From: Xenorhabdus anantnagensis
GTDB lineage: Bacteria; Pseudomonadota; Gammaproteobacteria; Enterobacterales; Enterobacteriaceae
NCBI RefSeq assembly: GCF_028598555.1
Contig: NZ_JAQRFN010000001.1
Location: 124,001 to 188,000, forward strand
DNA: 64,000 nt
Direction of reading: 5' to 3'
The notes under the pieces are model-generated. The model was given only the letters and a program-made list of their open reading frames with translations, did not search any database and was not told the DNA's origin. Both the position numbers and the translations under genes were made by a program. Shown piece by piece: positions 19,901 through 32,200 of the stretch (its first letter is position 1; each line of letters begins with the position of its first letter).

Positions 19901-20296
19901 GTGGTTAAAGATAATGTGGTTGAAGATAACGCATCTGCGGTTATTGCACCAACACGTTCGGAAGGATTTGATCCACAAGTATGCCGTGAAATATGCAGCG
20001 AAATTCAACGCCTGTTTTTATCCGTAATAAATCAACCTATCAATGCACAACAGAACTTTTTTGAGGCAGGAGCCAACTCGCTACAACTCATTCAATTGCA
20101 CGGCAAATTACAACATGCGGGTTTCCAGCATCTTGCCATTACTGACTTATTCGCTTATCCAACACCAGAAACACTCAGCTTGCACTGCCGAAAGGACACT
20201 CAAGACGAAAATCACCAGTCGATGACTCTTCGTCAGCGTCAACAACAAAAGCGTCTGCAACAACGGGAAAAACGTCATAAAGGAGCTGCACAATGA
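13991..20296 (+). CDS. irp2: Siderophore NRPS, HMWP2/Irp2-like
   Basis: This 2101-residue NRPS loads the aryl starter and adds two cyclised cysteines. Domains in order: aryl carrier (Ser39 in NGLDSM); Cy1 (about 100-540; DxxxxDxxS at Asp236, Asp241, Ser244); adenylation (about 555-1420, TSGSTG near 702, GYRIELGEI near 957, GKIDRKAL near 1408); PCP1 (Ser1476); Cy2 (about 1535-1960; Asp1662, Asp1667, Ser1670); PCP2 (Ser2030). Pocket residues read by eye (D, L, Y, N, then IW) fit cysteine. Between the last two adenylation motifs sits a roughly 390-residue methyltransferase-like insertion with a degenerate SAM motif (FDARSGLCA), matching the embedded epimerase of HMWP2. Two 15-bp tandem repeats occur in the gene. 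The start has an AGGA site and the stop overlaps irp1. Confidence 0.95.
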   Translation: MHTDLLSPDSLRQLISGLLNQKNILVGDNDDLIRNGLDSMQIMALLNQFRRQGYRVTLRELYQKPTLHAWGQLLQRHAPVVPSVSQDITPLPRAPLPRIVDARPFPLTAVQHAYFVGRSPEQTLGGVGCHLYQEFDGIGLEPKQLEAAIHVLIQRHPMLRVRFLPDGRQQGIAHAYWKKLTVHDLRNLTANEQQQALSNIREQLDHRVLQVEKGETFDIQLSLFGDNQHRLHTNIDLLIMDAASFSLFFTELAALIAKRSLPAISSDYDFCSYLTQYQSQFGQARQEAALFWRSRLDTLPLAPQLPLARDPSLIKNVRIQRRCFQLAPEHWECFKQLAQQNGVTPTMALATAFAALLCRWSNSTRLLFNLTLFDRASLHPAVDNILADFTNILLLDIPGDNLPFCQLAQDAQATFAEAYEHRHWSGVEVLRELKKRGNHPHGAPIVFTSNLGRPLYGENTLDVLGKPSWGISQTPQVWLDFVAFEHENALNIQWDSNDELFPDGLIDTLFTAYQGLIENLTENAAQWSKKLPDLMPESQYHLRHQINNTIEPLPDALLHEEVFAQAERTPNAVALIIDNEKMRYSELSLAARRLAAVLQKIPIMPGDRVAISMEKGIGQIVAILAILYAGGVYVPVPVDQPLNRRRAICESAGINVVIIDPKQQNTAWSQDVHCIFWHQDEQLLPLADMPKCAVTDPAYIIYTSGSTGVPKGVVISHQSALNTCLDINRRHQVQSSDRLLALSALHFDLSVYDIFGILSAGGALVLINEAQRRDPSTWEMLIGQHNVTLWNSVPALFDMLLTYCEGMEVDAPKALRTVMLSGDWIGLSLPDRYRAFNPDGVLSAMGGATEAAIWSNEYIVKQINAQWRSIPYGYPLANQRYRVVGKDGRDCPDWVVGELWIGGAGVALGYFNDEERTAAQFVVDQGARWYRTGDLGCYHPEGWLEFMGRRDSQVKIGGYRIELGEIDAALNQVTGISKGVALTSGEKEKSLVAFLELEGDALCQRVNSAPQLPTNYRDLFPAMQAITNESGKPDDLSEPQVAIFLLEHLSRYGITFTSPQSLTDCLKHYQPQPEYHDWFARMLASLCQCNLLKYSLLAESAHHVYQATSPSTAFDHSFTSFNNNEAGSIPERWHATLRNILTGQQAAVTLLDDPQFAPEQQLFALPETQQGLAGLKQVILALSQRLQRPVTVMEFDARSGLCAQWLAEHITDQHLSYIGFERSQALINQMQTRLSRYAHTSVKRWPEQIPQSLQSEPLQSELLQSELLQSELLQHQADIILLNNVLHREEDPASCIKSLLPLAQPGALVLAMELQQASSLSLITTELLSPHGIQLHSASQWLSLLSPLPLQTETPITIGNLSVLLMQASDSVTIPDRGKIKSVLAQHLPGYMIPQRLHVIPHLPLTPNGKIDRKALAQGLSSATSVMSATKTEAARQNEITSLNTLEQTVAAIWQHLLNTEQLDHNSDFFQLGGDSLLATRLIGELAQQGFKGELNHLFRNPQLAAFTATLSPLLAPLSETSSEAYAIPEEQDQYQPFPLTEVQQAYLVGRHPGFALSGVGAHFFIEYRIEQLDVQRLNRVLNHLIQRHPVLRTVVINGQQQILKDVPMFSVKQHPFADITEADTLREHLSHQVLDASHWPVFDFQLAQDNNFVSRLFVSLDNLLLDGLSMQILLAELEQLYLDEQHELPPLNITFRDCVLRQQQMPAHQNSLQYWQERVKTLPLAPQLPLRIAPESVQSPRFVRYSDRLSAHEWNQLKQHAAPHQITPSALLIAAYAAVLSAFSTKPELTLNLTLFDRPHWHEDIKHILGDFTSLSLLAWHPEKNWLSSARRLQQQLWQDLDHRHISAIRVMRELTQSRGAEAAVMPVVFTSALGTHEGQFLSHSSWMKPVWGISQTPQIWLDHQVYESDNELCLNWDAVEELFEPHQLQNMFNSYMALLRTLAAQPESWHSALEQLMPRQQCLMIEDNVVKDNVVEDNASAVIAPTRSEGFDPQVCREICSEIQRLFLSVINQPINAQQNFFEAGANSLQLIQLHGKLQHAGFQHLAITDLFAYPTPETLSLHCRKDTQDENHQSMTLRQRQQQKRLQQREKRHKGAAQ
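17747..17806 (+). repeat. In-frame 15-bp tandem repeat, four units (irp2)
   Basis: One diverged and three identical copies of CTACAATCTGAGTTA encode the peptide repeat LQSEP/LQSEL. It lies inside the methyltransferase-like (epimerase) insertion of the adenylation domain and is probably a surface loop. Confidence 0.95.
19892..19930 (+). repeat. In-frame 15-bp tandem repeat, about 2.6 units (irp2 linker)
   Basis: GAAGATAATGTGGTT and AAAGATAATGTGGTT are followed by a partial third unit, encoding EDNVV-KDNVV-EDN. It lies in the linker between Cy2 and the last carrier protein. Confidence 0.9.
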
Positions 20297-23200
20297 CTGA
20301 TTTAACGCCTCACTACGATAATTGTGATCCCATCGCAGTGATTGGCCTTGCCTGCCGTTTTCCGCAGGCACCAGATAGCGATACTTTCTGGCACAACCTG
20401 CAACATGGGGTTGAGTGTACAACTACACTCTCCCGTCAAACATTATTGGATGCAGGTATTCCTCCTGAAGTCATTGATAGTGAAAATTTTGTCAATCGGG
20501 CTGCACTACTGGAGAACGCGGAACAATTTGACGCTACGCTGTTTGGCTATTCACGTCAGGAAGCCGAAATGCTCGATCCTCAGCAGCGTCTGTTCCTGCA
20601 AACAGCCTGGCATGCGCTTGAACATGCCGGTTATTCACCACGGAATGTACACCTGAAAACAGGGGTTTTCGCCAGTAGCCGGGTCAGTACCTGGCCTTCA
20701 TGGTCACAATTCACCATGACCGATGTGGGCAAAGTTAAAGGGCTACAGGCGTTAATGAGCAATGATAAAGATTATCTTGCGACTCGCACTGCCTATAAAT
20801 TAAACCTGAAAGGCCCGGCCCTGACAGTACAAACAGCCTGCTCAAGTTCACTGGTTGCTGTACATATGGCTTGTGAAAACCTGCGTTCCGGTGAATGCGA
20901 CATGGCACTGGCCGGTGGAGTAGCGATTTCTTTCCCACAAGAAAGCGGCTATTCGTATCAACCGGGAATGATCTTCTCACCTGATGGACATTGTTGCCCC
21001 TTTGATAGCCAAGCCAATGGCACCTACGGCGGCAATGGCGTTGGTGTTGTCACACTGAAACGTCTGAGTGATGCGCTGCGCGATGGTGATCCCATTATGG
21101 CGGTGCTGCGTGGCAGTGCGATTAATAATGATGGCAACGAAAAAGTGGGCTTTACAGCCCCTTCGGTTAATGGTCAGCGCAACGTTATTACCGAAGCATT
21201 ACAACTGGCAGATGTCAGCATTGATGATGTTGGCATGATTGAAGCACACGGCACAGGCACACCCCTTGGCGATCCGATAGAAGTTGACGCATTACGCAGT
21301 ATATTCTCTGACCGCAGTTCGGCAATACCACCTTGTTACCTTGGCTCAGTGAAAAGCAACATTGGTCATCTCGATACCGCCGCAGGCATTGCCAGCCTGA
21401 TTAAAACGGTTCTGTCTGTCTGGCATGGTTACATTCCGCCAACGATCAATGTACAGCAACCCAATCCGGCATTAAGACTGGAAGAAAGTCCATTCAGGCT
21501 GGCAATACAAGGGCAACATTGGACGCAAGAATTGCGTACCGCTGGCGTTTCTTCATTCGGGATTGGCGGCACCAACTGCCATATCGTGGTGCAATCATTG
21601 CCCGAAGAATTACATCACCGCCGTATCAATCATTCGCAAGCTCATGCACAAGTTCCTTCACAAACAGCGCCTTTATTGCTCTCTGCCGCTTCCGAATCCT
21701 CATTGCGTCAATTGGCACAACGTTACGCGATGGCACTCAATAGCACACCAGAAAATCATGCAGATCTGGCCTGGACTGCATTGCAGGGGCGCGATCTTTC
21801 ACTGCCGTGGCGTTTGGCTCTTACATTGACACCACTAGATGTTGATAAAAACGCTGAAAAAAGTGCTGCAAAAAGTGCTGCGAGTTTATCTGCCTTTGCG
21901 AACCATAGCCCAACTCCGGACATTTTTAGCGGGCAAGCCAAAAGTGAAAGCAAGCAACTGTGGCAATTCAGCGGACAAGGTTGTCAATGGTCTGGCATGG
22001 GAAAAGCCATGTATGTCAACTCTCCTGTTTTCTCCGCCATGTTGGATCGCTGTTGTGCTGCCTGTGCATCCGAGTTGGCACTGCCATTAAAAGCCGTGAT
22101 GTTCGGAGAACATGATGATGCATTAGCTACCACTGAATATGCACAACCAGCAATTGTAGCGCATCAAATTGCGCTGGCGGCACACTGGCGAGCGCTTGGA
22201 TTAAAGCCTGATTACGTATTGGGGCACTCAGTCGGAGAGTTCGCCGCTGCCGTTGTTGCCGGCATTTTCACGCCTGAACAAGTCATGCCGCTAGTCACGG
22301 TGCGGGGCAAACTGATGCAAAAATGTGCCCAAGGCGGGGCAATGCTGGCCGTTTTTGCCAACGAAGAAGATATTCTTCCCTTTACTCGTTCGCTGGCATT
22401 GGATCAAGCCGTTTGCAATGGCCCACAACACTGGGTCTGGGCGGGTACAGAAACGGAAATTGATACACTGGCACAACGGCTGGAACAGCAACAGATTCGT
22501 TGCCAGCGCCTTAACGTTGCCTGTGCAGCGCATTCAGCCATGCTTGATTCAGTTCTGGATGCATTTTCTCTGCATTGTAACGGCTTACGACCTGCATCGG
22601 GAGAAATTCCGCTGGTCTCCACCCTGACAACCAATATTGCAACGTCTGAACAATTGGGTTCACCAGACTACTGGCGTAACCATATGCGCCAGACAGTGCG
22701 TTATTATCAATCCATTGAATTTGTCCGCCTGCAAGGTGTGGCATTATTTGTAGAGTTCGGTGCTGATGCACAGCTAACGGGTATCGGACGGCGTGTCGGT
22801 CTGCCACAAGAAACCTGGATTGCCTGTGCACAGCGTCAAAGCTCCCCAGAAACAGTTCAGCAAACGGCTCTAATGCAACTTTACTGTGCTGGTGTACAAC
22901 TGGATTGGCAGCGTCTTTTCCCGCTCACAGGGGCAAAATGCCATGCTCCGCTCTATCCATTTGATAAGCAACACTACAGCTTTGCGGCCGCCAAATCTGT
23001 ACAACTTACAGCCAATGCCAATACTGGGCCGGATATCAATTCCCTGATCGATCCTGCTATTGAGCAAAATTCCGATGCGGCAATACTACGAGCACTGTAT
23101 ACCGATGCATTGATATATCAATGTCATGGGCGTGAAGCTGAACAAGGTTTCAGCGCTATCGACACGATTCGGGCTGGTCGGCTGCAACCGTGCTGGTGCC

Positions 23201-26200
23201 CACTGCTGGAACAATTACTGACTTATTGTGTTCAACAAGGCTATTACCAAGAAGTTTCCGGGCCAATAGTTTCCGGGCCAACAGTTTCCGGGCCAACAGC
23301 GTCCGCCCAAACAATAAGTCAAATGTATCGTCCTCACCATGCCCTGCCGTATGCCAGACGCCGGTTATTGGAGGCAAATTTACTCACTGATTTTCCGGCA
23401 CTGATCTACGCTGGTGAACGCTTATTCGCTCTGTTGAGTGGTCGCGCCGATCTGCCCCGCCAATGCTTATCCATAAAAAAACAAGTCATGACAAAATCAT
23501 GGTTGCCTGCGCCTCAGCCATGTCCTGATACTCATTATGCCCTGCATTGGCGCACAATAAATATTGTGGATAATGCGGATAAACAGAAATCTTCAGCGAC
23601 ATATACTTTTTGCTCATCAACGACTCTTCGTTCGTCAACGGCGAGTGACACGATTGCCAACCATTGGCGTCAGGCAGGTATTAATTTGCAGCCTGAAAGC
23701 GGAAATACATTATTACTGCTCCAAGGCAATGATGTTGCTGAATTATGTGATCAAGTTATCAGCGAATTAAAACGCGATGAAACAGCGCCTTTAACTGTTA
23801 TTACCTGCTGCGCCCAACCGGAAACCACCTTATCAAAAGAGAATATCAATCCGGCTCAATACGCGGTTTGGGCGTTGCTGCGTGTCGCGGTTGAAGAGTA
23901 TCCCCATCGTCGTATTCAGGCGATTGATATGGCTGATATCAACGATGCTGACGCTTTGTCATTAGCGCTTGGCTATTTGAATGAACACGATCATGAATAC
24001 AAACACAGACATGAAAACCACCGTTGGCTGAGAGTACGCGGAAATCAAGTTTCGGTGCCTGTTTTACAATGTCAACCATTAGCGTTATCACAACAGCCGA
24101 TGTCAATTCCTCATCAGGGGTGGCATATCGTTACTGGCGGCATGGGCGGTATCGGTCAGATTTCCATCCGTTGGTTGCTGGCACATGGCGCGCGTAAGAT
24201 TGCCGTATTTGCCCGCCGCCAAAATGCGGACTGGGATGCCTTTGTACAAGCGCTGTCACTGAATAACGAATGTGAAATACGTTGGATTAACGTTGATGTC
24301 ACTGACACGCCAGCCTTGTTAAACGCAGTGCAAACACTGGCACAAGAGGATTGCATCGCGGGTGCGATTCATGCTGCCGGAATCGCTGATCATACCCGGC
24401 TGGCAGAACTGGAGCATCCACGCCTGTCACAAATGTTATCCGTCAAAGCCCAAAGTGCATCGGCGTTGCAAGCCGCACTTCAACAACATAATGCACACTA
24501 TCTGCTGCTTCACGCTTCTGCCGCATCCATGTTAGGCGCTCAGGGACAAGGCGCCTACGCAATCGCCAACGCTTGTTTAGAATCTTTGGCACTGACAGCC
24601 CCCGAGTCGTTGACGGTAAAAACATTAATAGTAAAAACGTTGGTTTGGGGCGTTTGGGGTGGCATTGGTATGGCCAGCGACCGACGATTGGTGGAAAAAC
24701 TGGCGCAAGATGGCATGTTACCGTTCAGCACAAATGAAGGTATCTGGCATCTCAATCAATCTCTGCACACCTCATCGCCTTGCTATCTGGCAATGCGGTT
24801 AGATGAACGTCATCCTGATATTTTGCGGCGTTTACAAGCTGACATTACCCATGTCGCCGAAAAACCTGCATCTTCCCCCTCTGCCGAAGTCTCTGTAGAT
24901 AACTCGCTCTATCAGGACAGTAAACAGCGAATTATCTGGCTGCGTCAGCATATCGCGACACTATTGCGTTTAGAACAGCCTGAACGTTTAGAACCACAAC
25001 AGGATTTATTGCAATTCGGTTTGGATTCCCTGCTGTTTCTGGAGCTGAATACAGTGATCCACCAGCAATTTGGTTTCAGGTTAACCGCAGGATTGGCTTA
25101 TCAGAATATGACGCTGGAAGGGCTTGATGCACTTATTGGGGACGCATTGCCTGAGCAACCCGTTGCCTTTTCTCAATCTGAGATCATGATTGACAGCACC
25201 CGACATCATGAGCCATTTCCTTTGACACCAATTCAACACGCTTACTGGATCGGCCGTACTCAGGCCATTGATTTTGGTGGTGTGGCTTGTCACGTCCTGT
25301 TTGAATGGGATCTGGAACTGGATAGCTTTGATATCCCACGTTTTGAGAAGGCATGGAATGCTTTAATTCAGCGTCATGGCATGTTACGCATGATAGTGGA
25401 TGAAGATGGGCAACAAAGAATTCTACCTGAAACACCTTGGTATTCTTTATCGCAAGATGATTTACGGACGCTGGACGATACAACCGGTGAACAGGCTTTG
25501 GCTCAGCGTCGTCATACCCTTTCTTACCAAGTGCCATCCGCGGAACAGTGGCCACTATTTGAAATCTCTGTTTCATTGCTACCGAATGAACGTTGCCGCT
25601 TACATATGAACCTGGATCTGTTGCAATTTGACGTACAGAGTTTCCGGATCATGATGGACGATCTCCAACGGGCTTATCACCAGCAGCAACCATTGGCTCC
25701 ACAAACATTTACTTTCCGCGACTACGTGATGGCAGAACAGGCGCAACGTGAAAGTAAAGAGTGGCGGGCATCATGGGCATACTGGCAGGAACAATTACTT
25801 TCACTGCCCCCTGCGCCAAGATTGCCGTTGAATCCACAACTGCCTGAGCGTAGCCAACCACAATTCACGACTTATGAAGGTCGTCTGGCACAATCTGACT
25901 GGCAACTACTGAAACAAAGCTGGAAAAAATGGGGAGTCACGCCTTCTGCGGGGCTGTTGACACTGTTTGCTCATACGCTTGAATGGTACAGTCGTCATCC
26001 GCTGTTTACCCTCAACCTGACATTCTTTAACCGACAGCCTTTCCATCCAGAGGTTCAAGAGCTGATTGGTGATTTTACCTCTGTCATGTTGATGGATTTT
26101 GATTTACGCAAGACCACCTCCCTGCGTGCCAGCATGGAAAAAACCCAGTCCTTGCTCTGGCAGCGCCTGAGCCATAGTCATGTCAATGGTGTTGAAGTAT

Positions 26201-29200
26201 TGCGGGAACTCGGTCGCCAGCAATCTGGTGAAGCCCAAAGCCGGCAACCACTGACACCGGTCGTTTTCACCAGTATGTTGGGGATGGCACAAGAAGGGGT
26301 CGCAATCAAGCAATCCATTACTCAATTACTGGGCGATCCGGTCTTTGTTCTGAGCCAAACCCCGCAAGTCTGGCTCGATCATCAGGTTATGGAAGTGGAT
26401 GGTGACTTGCTGTTTAACTGGTATTGCATGGATGATGTGCTGGAACCGGGTGTTATTGAAACACTGTTTGCTGCTTACAACGCGCTGCTAGTGCAAATCG
26501 CGCAAGCAGCACAAACAGCGCAAATTTGCCACCAGCCTGAACGCATCGAGAATTATGATCTTCATACACCGCCTGTCGGTCACACACGCTATGACTTCTG
26601 GCCGCAACATCCTGAATTGCATCAAGCCGAACAACATCTGCGTTCTAAGCCTGAAATACGGCTGGCAGAGATTCAGCCACGTCAGGACGATACTCAAAGT
26701 TACAATTTATGGCTGGTAGCAGAAGATAATTTGTCATTATCGTTGCCAGAACCGCTGGCAATAAACACCGGAGTATTACCGCTACCAACGTTAGCGGAAC
26801 AACAAGCATTTGAGCACTCTTGGCAACATATTGAGCAACAAGCATTCTTGGGGCTGGGTCAGACCTTACTGCGCCATAATTTGTTCACTTCTTCAAAAAA
26901 ATGCCATTCTCGTGAAGAGATCGAACAACGCTTACAACTGGCACCACAATATCAACGCCTGCTTACCCAATGGCTTGCGTTATTAAGCAAGCAAGGATTT
27001 ATTGAAAAAGTCGGTGACGGATACTGTTGTCTGCAACCGCTCAGCCAGATCCCTGCCCCTACGGCAAAACTGGATGATGCGGTATGGTGCCAAACTATCA
27101 GCCGTTATGTAGCATCATGTATCAACCAACATGACACCCTGCTTGCCGGACGAACCAATGCCTTGGAACTGCTGTTTACCGATAAACAAACCACAGCCAG
27201 CCTCTACAGTGAGAACCCGGCATTACGTTGTCTGAACCAAACTGCCGCTGAAATTGTCCGGCAATTGAGCCAGACATCCGAACATTTCACGGTACTGGAA
27301 GTGGGTGCAGGAACGGGAGCCACATCAGAAAAAGTCCTTAAACACAATGCACAAGCCATTGACAGTTACCACTTTACTGATGTTTCGCCGCTATTCTTGG
27401 ATGATGCACGCCAGTTACTCAATCACTATGGCGAAACCGTAAAATTTGCCCTGTTCGACATTAACCAACATATTGATTTTGCTCAGCATCCTGAATCTGG
27501 CTATGACCTGATTATGGCAGTTAACGTCTTGCATGATGCCATCCATCTGAAAAATACCCTGAAACGTCTGTCCCGCTTACTGAAACCCGGCGGGTGGTTG
27601 TTGATTATTGAATCAACCAAGCGCGAAAGTGCGATGCAGCTCGCCAGTGTCGGATTTATTGAAGGCATTAACGCCTGGGCTGACGATCGCGGAGATGATC
27701 ACGGTGATGGCTACGGTAATAGCGCGTTGCTGGAACTTGCAGGCTGGCGTAAGTGTTTGGAAAAGTCCGGTTATCGGGTTTCACTGGAATGGCCGGGACA
27801 AGATGGGCCAGAACTGCATCAACAACTGATTCTGGCGCAGGCTGAACAACAAGCACGACTGAATGTCAGCGAAATAGCGACACAATTTTCCACCTTGCCT
27901 TACTCATTGCATATTCAACAGCAAGAGCAGTTACCGTTGGCAGCATTACCGCCGAGTTTCCGGTTGAACATAGTGACCGCCAAAGAGAACATGGTACAAC
28001 CGTTAACCACGGAAACTGTGCCATCGGAAACAGCAGACGATCAGCTTCCTGATATTGAACAGCAAGTGATGGCGCTCTGGAATTCACTGCTTCCTCAGTC
28101 AATACAGCGTCACAGTGACTTTTTCCAAAGTGGTGGTGACAGCCTAATTGCAACCCGCATGGTGGTGCAACTACGCCGCCAAGGTTATGGACAAGCTAAT
28201 CTGCAACAACTGTTTGAACATCCCAAGTTGAGTGAATTTTGCCGTACCCTGCGGGTCGTTGAGACAAATTCAGTGGCATTGGCAACACCGCATCAAACTG
28301 AACCAGCATCAGAGCAAATGCTGCCACTCACCCCCCTGCAATATGCTTATTGGTTGGGAGAGAGCCAACTGTTCCAGTTTGGTAACGGTATCGCCCATTT
28401 CTACGCTGAACTGGCTATCGACGGGCTGGATCTGCCTCGTTTCACAACTGCATGGAATCGAGTGATAAACCATCATGCGCAATTACGCGGTTATGTGAAG
28501 GATGGTCAGTATCATATTCTGCCGGAAGTTCCCTGCTATACGCCGACAGTCATTGATTGCCGTAGCATGATGCCGAATGAGCGCGAGACACAACTGAATA
28601 ACGCCCGCGACATTCTGCGTATTCAAGGGGTTCCCAGCGACAACTGGCCGCTGTTTGATTTAACGCTGTACCATACCGATGATCGGACGCATCTATTGCA
28701 CCTGACCATTGATCTGCTGGTGGCGGATGGTAAAAGCCTGACGTTAATCTTGCGTGATTTACATCATTGCTATCAGCAACCTGACTGGCAGCCAGAACCG
28801 CCAGTTGCGACTATTGGTGACTATATTCAGGCACTGGAGAATGAAAAAACCGAAGAAACCTGGCAACAAAGCCGACAATACTGGCTCGATCGTTTGCCTT
28901 CACTGCCTGATGCGCCGGTACTACCACTGAAAGATCACCAGTCACAGCAACTGGATCAACAGTGCCTGACAGGATATATCAGTCCACAACAATGGCAGCG
29001 CTTGCAACAACGTGCAGCAGAACATCGGGTATCACCATCACAGGTGATGCTCACGCTATTTGCCCATATTTTGTCGGTATGGAGCAACAGCGAACATTTC
29101 ACGATCAATGTCCTGCATGGCAATCGCCTGTTAATGCCACAGCATTGCGATATATTAGTTGGCAATCTGTCCACTACATCATTGCTGGAAGTGGACTTAC

Positions 29201-32200
29201 GCAATATTTCAGGGTTCAGCGATGCCGCAAGCCGGATACAAAGACAATGGTTCGCCGATCTTCTACATGCACTGTTTGACGGTCAATTGGTACTCAGAGA
29301 GAAAAATCAGCATCGCCACAATCTGAATGCCGGAATGCCGATCGTATTCAACGATACAACCGGTACTGCGGGCAAAGGGCCATCAGGGTTAGGAACACTG
29401 AATCTCTTTGGTGCACAAACCCCTCATGTTTATCTCGACTGTATGCTCATTTCCGGCTCAGATGGCGGTGTCACCATACAATGGGCGATCTTGCCGCAAT
29501 TGTTCCAGCCCCAAGTGGCAGAAAACATGTTTGCCCATTATCAAGCCAGCATCGTTGCATTGCTCGAACCGAATTATCAATGGAGTACCCCGCTTCCTGA
29601 ATGGCTTCCGGCAAATGATCACGCTTTGTGCCAGAACAGTAATTCGACCAAGAGTGATTTTCCATCCCATACCCTTTGCTCGCTGATTGCACAGGCAGTG
29701 AACCAGTATCCGCAACACATTGCCGTTGTCGATGCTTCTCGCCAGATCGACTATCGCACTTTGTGGTCACAAAGCCTATCACTGGCGGCTCATTTGCAAG
29801 CGCAGGAAAATCAGACTTCGTCTTTGATTGGTATCGTGATGGAAAAAGGCTGGGAACAGGTTGTTGCGGTGATTGCAATTTTATTGGCAGGACGCGCTTA
29901 TCTGCCCATTGATGCCAGCTATCCGCAACAGCGAATTCACCAGCTATTGGCATCAGGAGAAGTGAATACTGTACTGACGCAACCTAAGTTCGCTCAACAG
30001 ATCGGCTGGCCTGACAATGTACAAGTCATCTCTCTGGATGAAACATTGCTCAACAACTTGCCAGTAACCCGCGAGCCGCGTTTATCTGTACGCCCTGAAG
30101 ATTTGGCTTATGTCATTTTCACTTCAGGCTCTACCGGAAAACCGAAAGGCGTGATGATAGATCATCAGGGTGCGATCAATACCATTCTTGATATTAACCA
30201 ACGCATCGCACTCAATGAGCGCGATAGCGTGCTGGCAATCTCAGAGTTAACCTTCGACCTCTCAGTTTATGACTTATTTGGCACGCTGAGCCGTGGGGCA
30301 AAACTGGTTATGCCTTCTCCCGGTGACAGTAAACAACCCGACAAATTACTGGCATGGCTGCAACAAGAATCGGTTACAGTCTGGAACTCTGTTCCGGCAT
30401 TTGTGCAACTGCTTGAGGAATATGCCCACAGCTATCCGCATTCCCTACATCCACATCCCCTAAACAGTCTGCGCTGGGTATTGATGAGTGGTGATTGGAT
30501 ACCAATCAATTTACCGGCAAAATTATATGCTCTTCATCCCGCACTTAACTTGCTGAGTTTGGGCGGTGCAACCGAGGCATCAATCTGGTCCATTGCCTAT
30601 CCTATTACACACGTTGATCCAAATTGGCGCAGTATCCCATATGGTAAGCCTCTGGCTAATCAGACTTTCTATGTACTTAATGCGGTACTTTCACCTTGTC
30701 CGGTCTGGGTAACCGGTGAACTGTATATTGGCGGACAAGGGCTGGCACTGGGTTATTGGGCCGATTCTGAAAAAACAGAACAGGCATTTATCACTCATCC
30801 GCAAACGGGTGGACGGCTTTACCGCACAGGTGACTTAGGGCGCTGGCTGCCAGATGGAAATATCGAGTTTCTGGGGCGCAATGATCACCAGATTAAAATT
30901 CGTGGCTACCGGATTGAACTGGGCGAAATTGAGCATCGTTTATGTGAACATCCTGCGATACAACAAGCGCTGGTATTTGCACATACGACGTCAACCGGTG
31001 CATTGCAATTGGTCGCGGGCTTACGTTTAACGGATAACGCACCAGTCTCTACTGAACTTTTACCAATACTGCCTCACTGGTTACAGCAAACCCTGCCGAT
31101 TTGGATGTGTCCGCAGCGATTTATTATTCTTGATACGATCCCTGTATCCGACAACGGTAAAATTGACAGACGCACATTGGTTACTCTGGTTGAAGAAGCG
31201 CAAGAAGTTAATTCAACGCCATCTGCAACGACGCTCAATGTGACAGGAAAAACGGTATTAAACCTTTGGGAATCAGTATTAGAGCAACAAGGTATCAACA
31301 TATATGAGAGCTTCTTTACCCTTGGTGGAGATTCTCTTGCAGCAGTACGATTGATGGTAAAAATCAATCAGACGTTCAATCGCCAATATCCGCTCAGCCT
31401 GCTGCAAACTTACGATACCGTGCATTCATTGGCTGAATTTATTGAACATCAACCGGAAAACACCTGCCAAGGTGTGATACTGAACGAGGGAAATGTTGAA
31501 CAACCTGCATTGTTCATCGTCCATCCTATTGGCGGACATCTGTTGGGATATCGTCATTTGGCGGCTGATTTCGGCGCTCAACGTCTGATTGGTCTGGCAT
31601 TTACACCCGCTAGCCTGAATACCGATGAACCTTCTGTTGCAGCGCTGGCGGCTGACTATATCAACCAAATCCGTACTCTCCAGCCTAAAGGCCCTTACGC
31701 ACTGGCAGGTTGGTCTTTCGGTGGATTAGTCGCTTATGAAATGGCGCATCAATTACGTGTTGCGGGTGAAAGCGTTTCTCACTGCATCCTGATTGATAGC
31801 TTCGCACCGAACGTACGCACCGATCTGATTCTGGATAATACATTCTGCCACCGTCATTTCCTGCGCGATTTACAGGGACAATTCCCTGATCTGACACTGG
31901 ATAACAGTGCGATCACGACCAATACAGAGACATTCCTGCAATCGCTGCATGGAGCCCTGCCACAATCTGCACAGATTGATAGCTCGCTGACCGCACTTTA
32001 TGCCGTATGGCACCATAATCTGCGGGCATTGCTTGGTTACTGCCCACCGCGGACTGCACAACCTTTCTGCCTTATTCGGGCAGCACAGGCGTTGCCTGAT
32101 TTTATGGATTATCTCGATCCAACAACAATCACCTCAACTGATCTTGGCTGGCAGGCTTTCGGGCCAGTCAATGTGACACAACTTGATGGTGATCACTACA

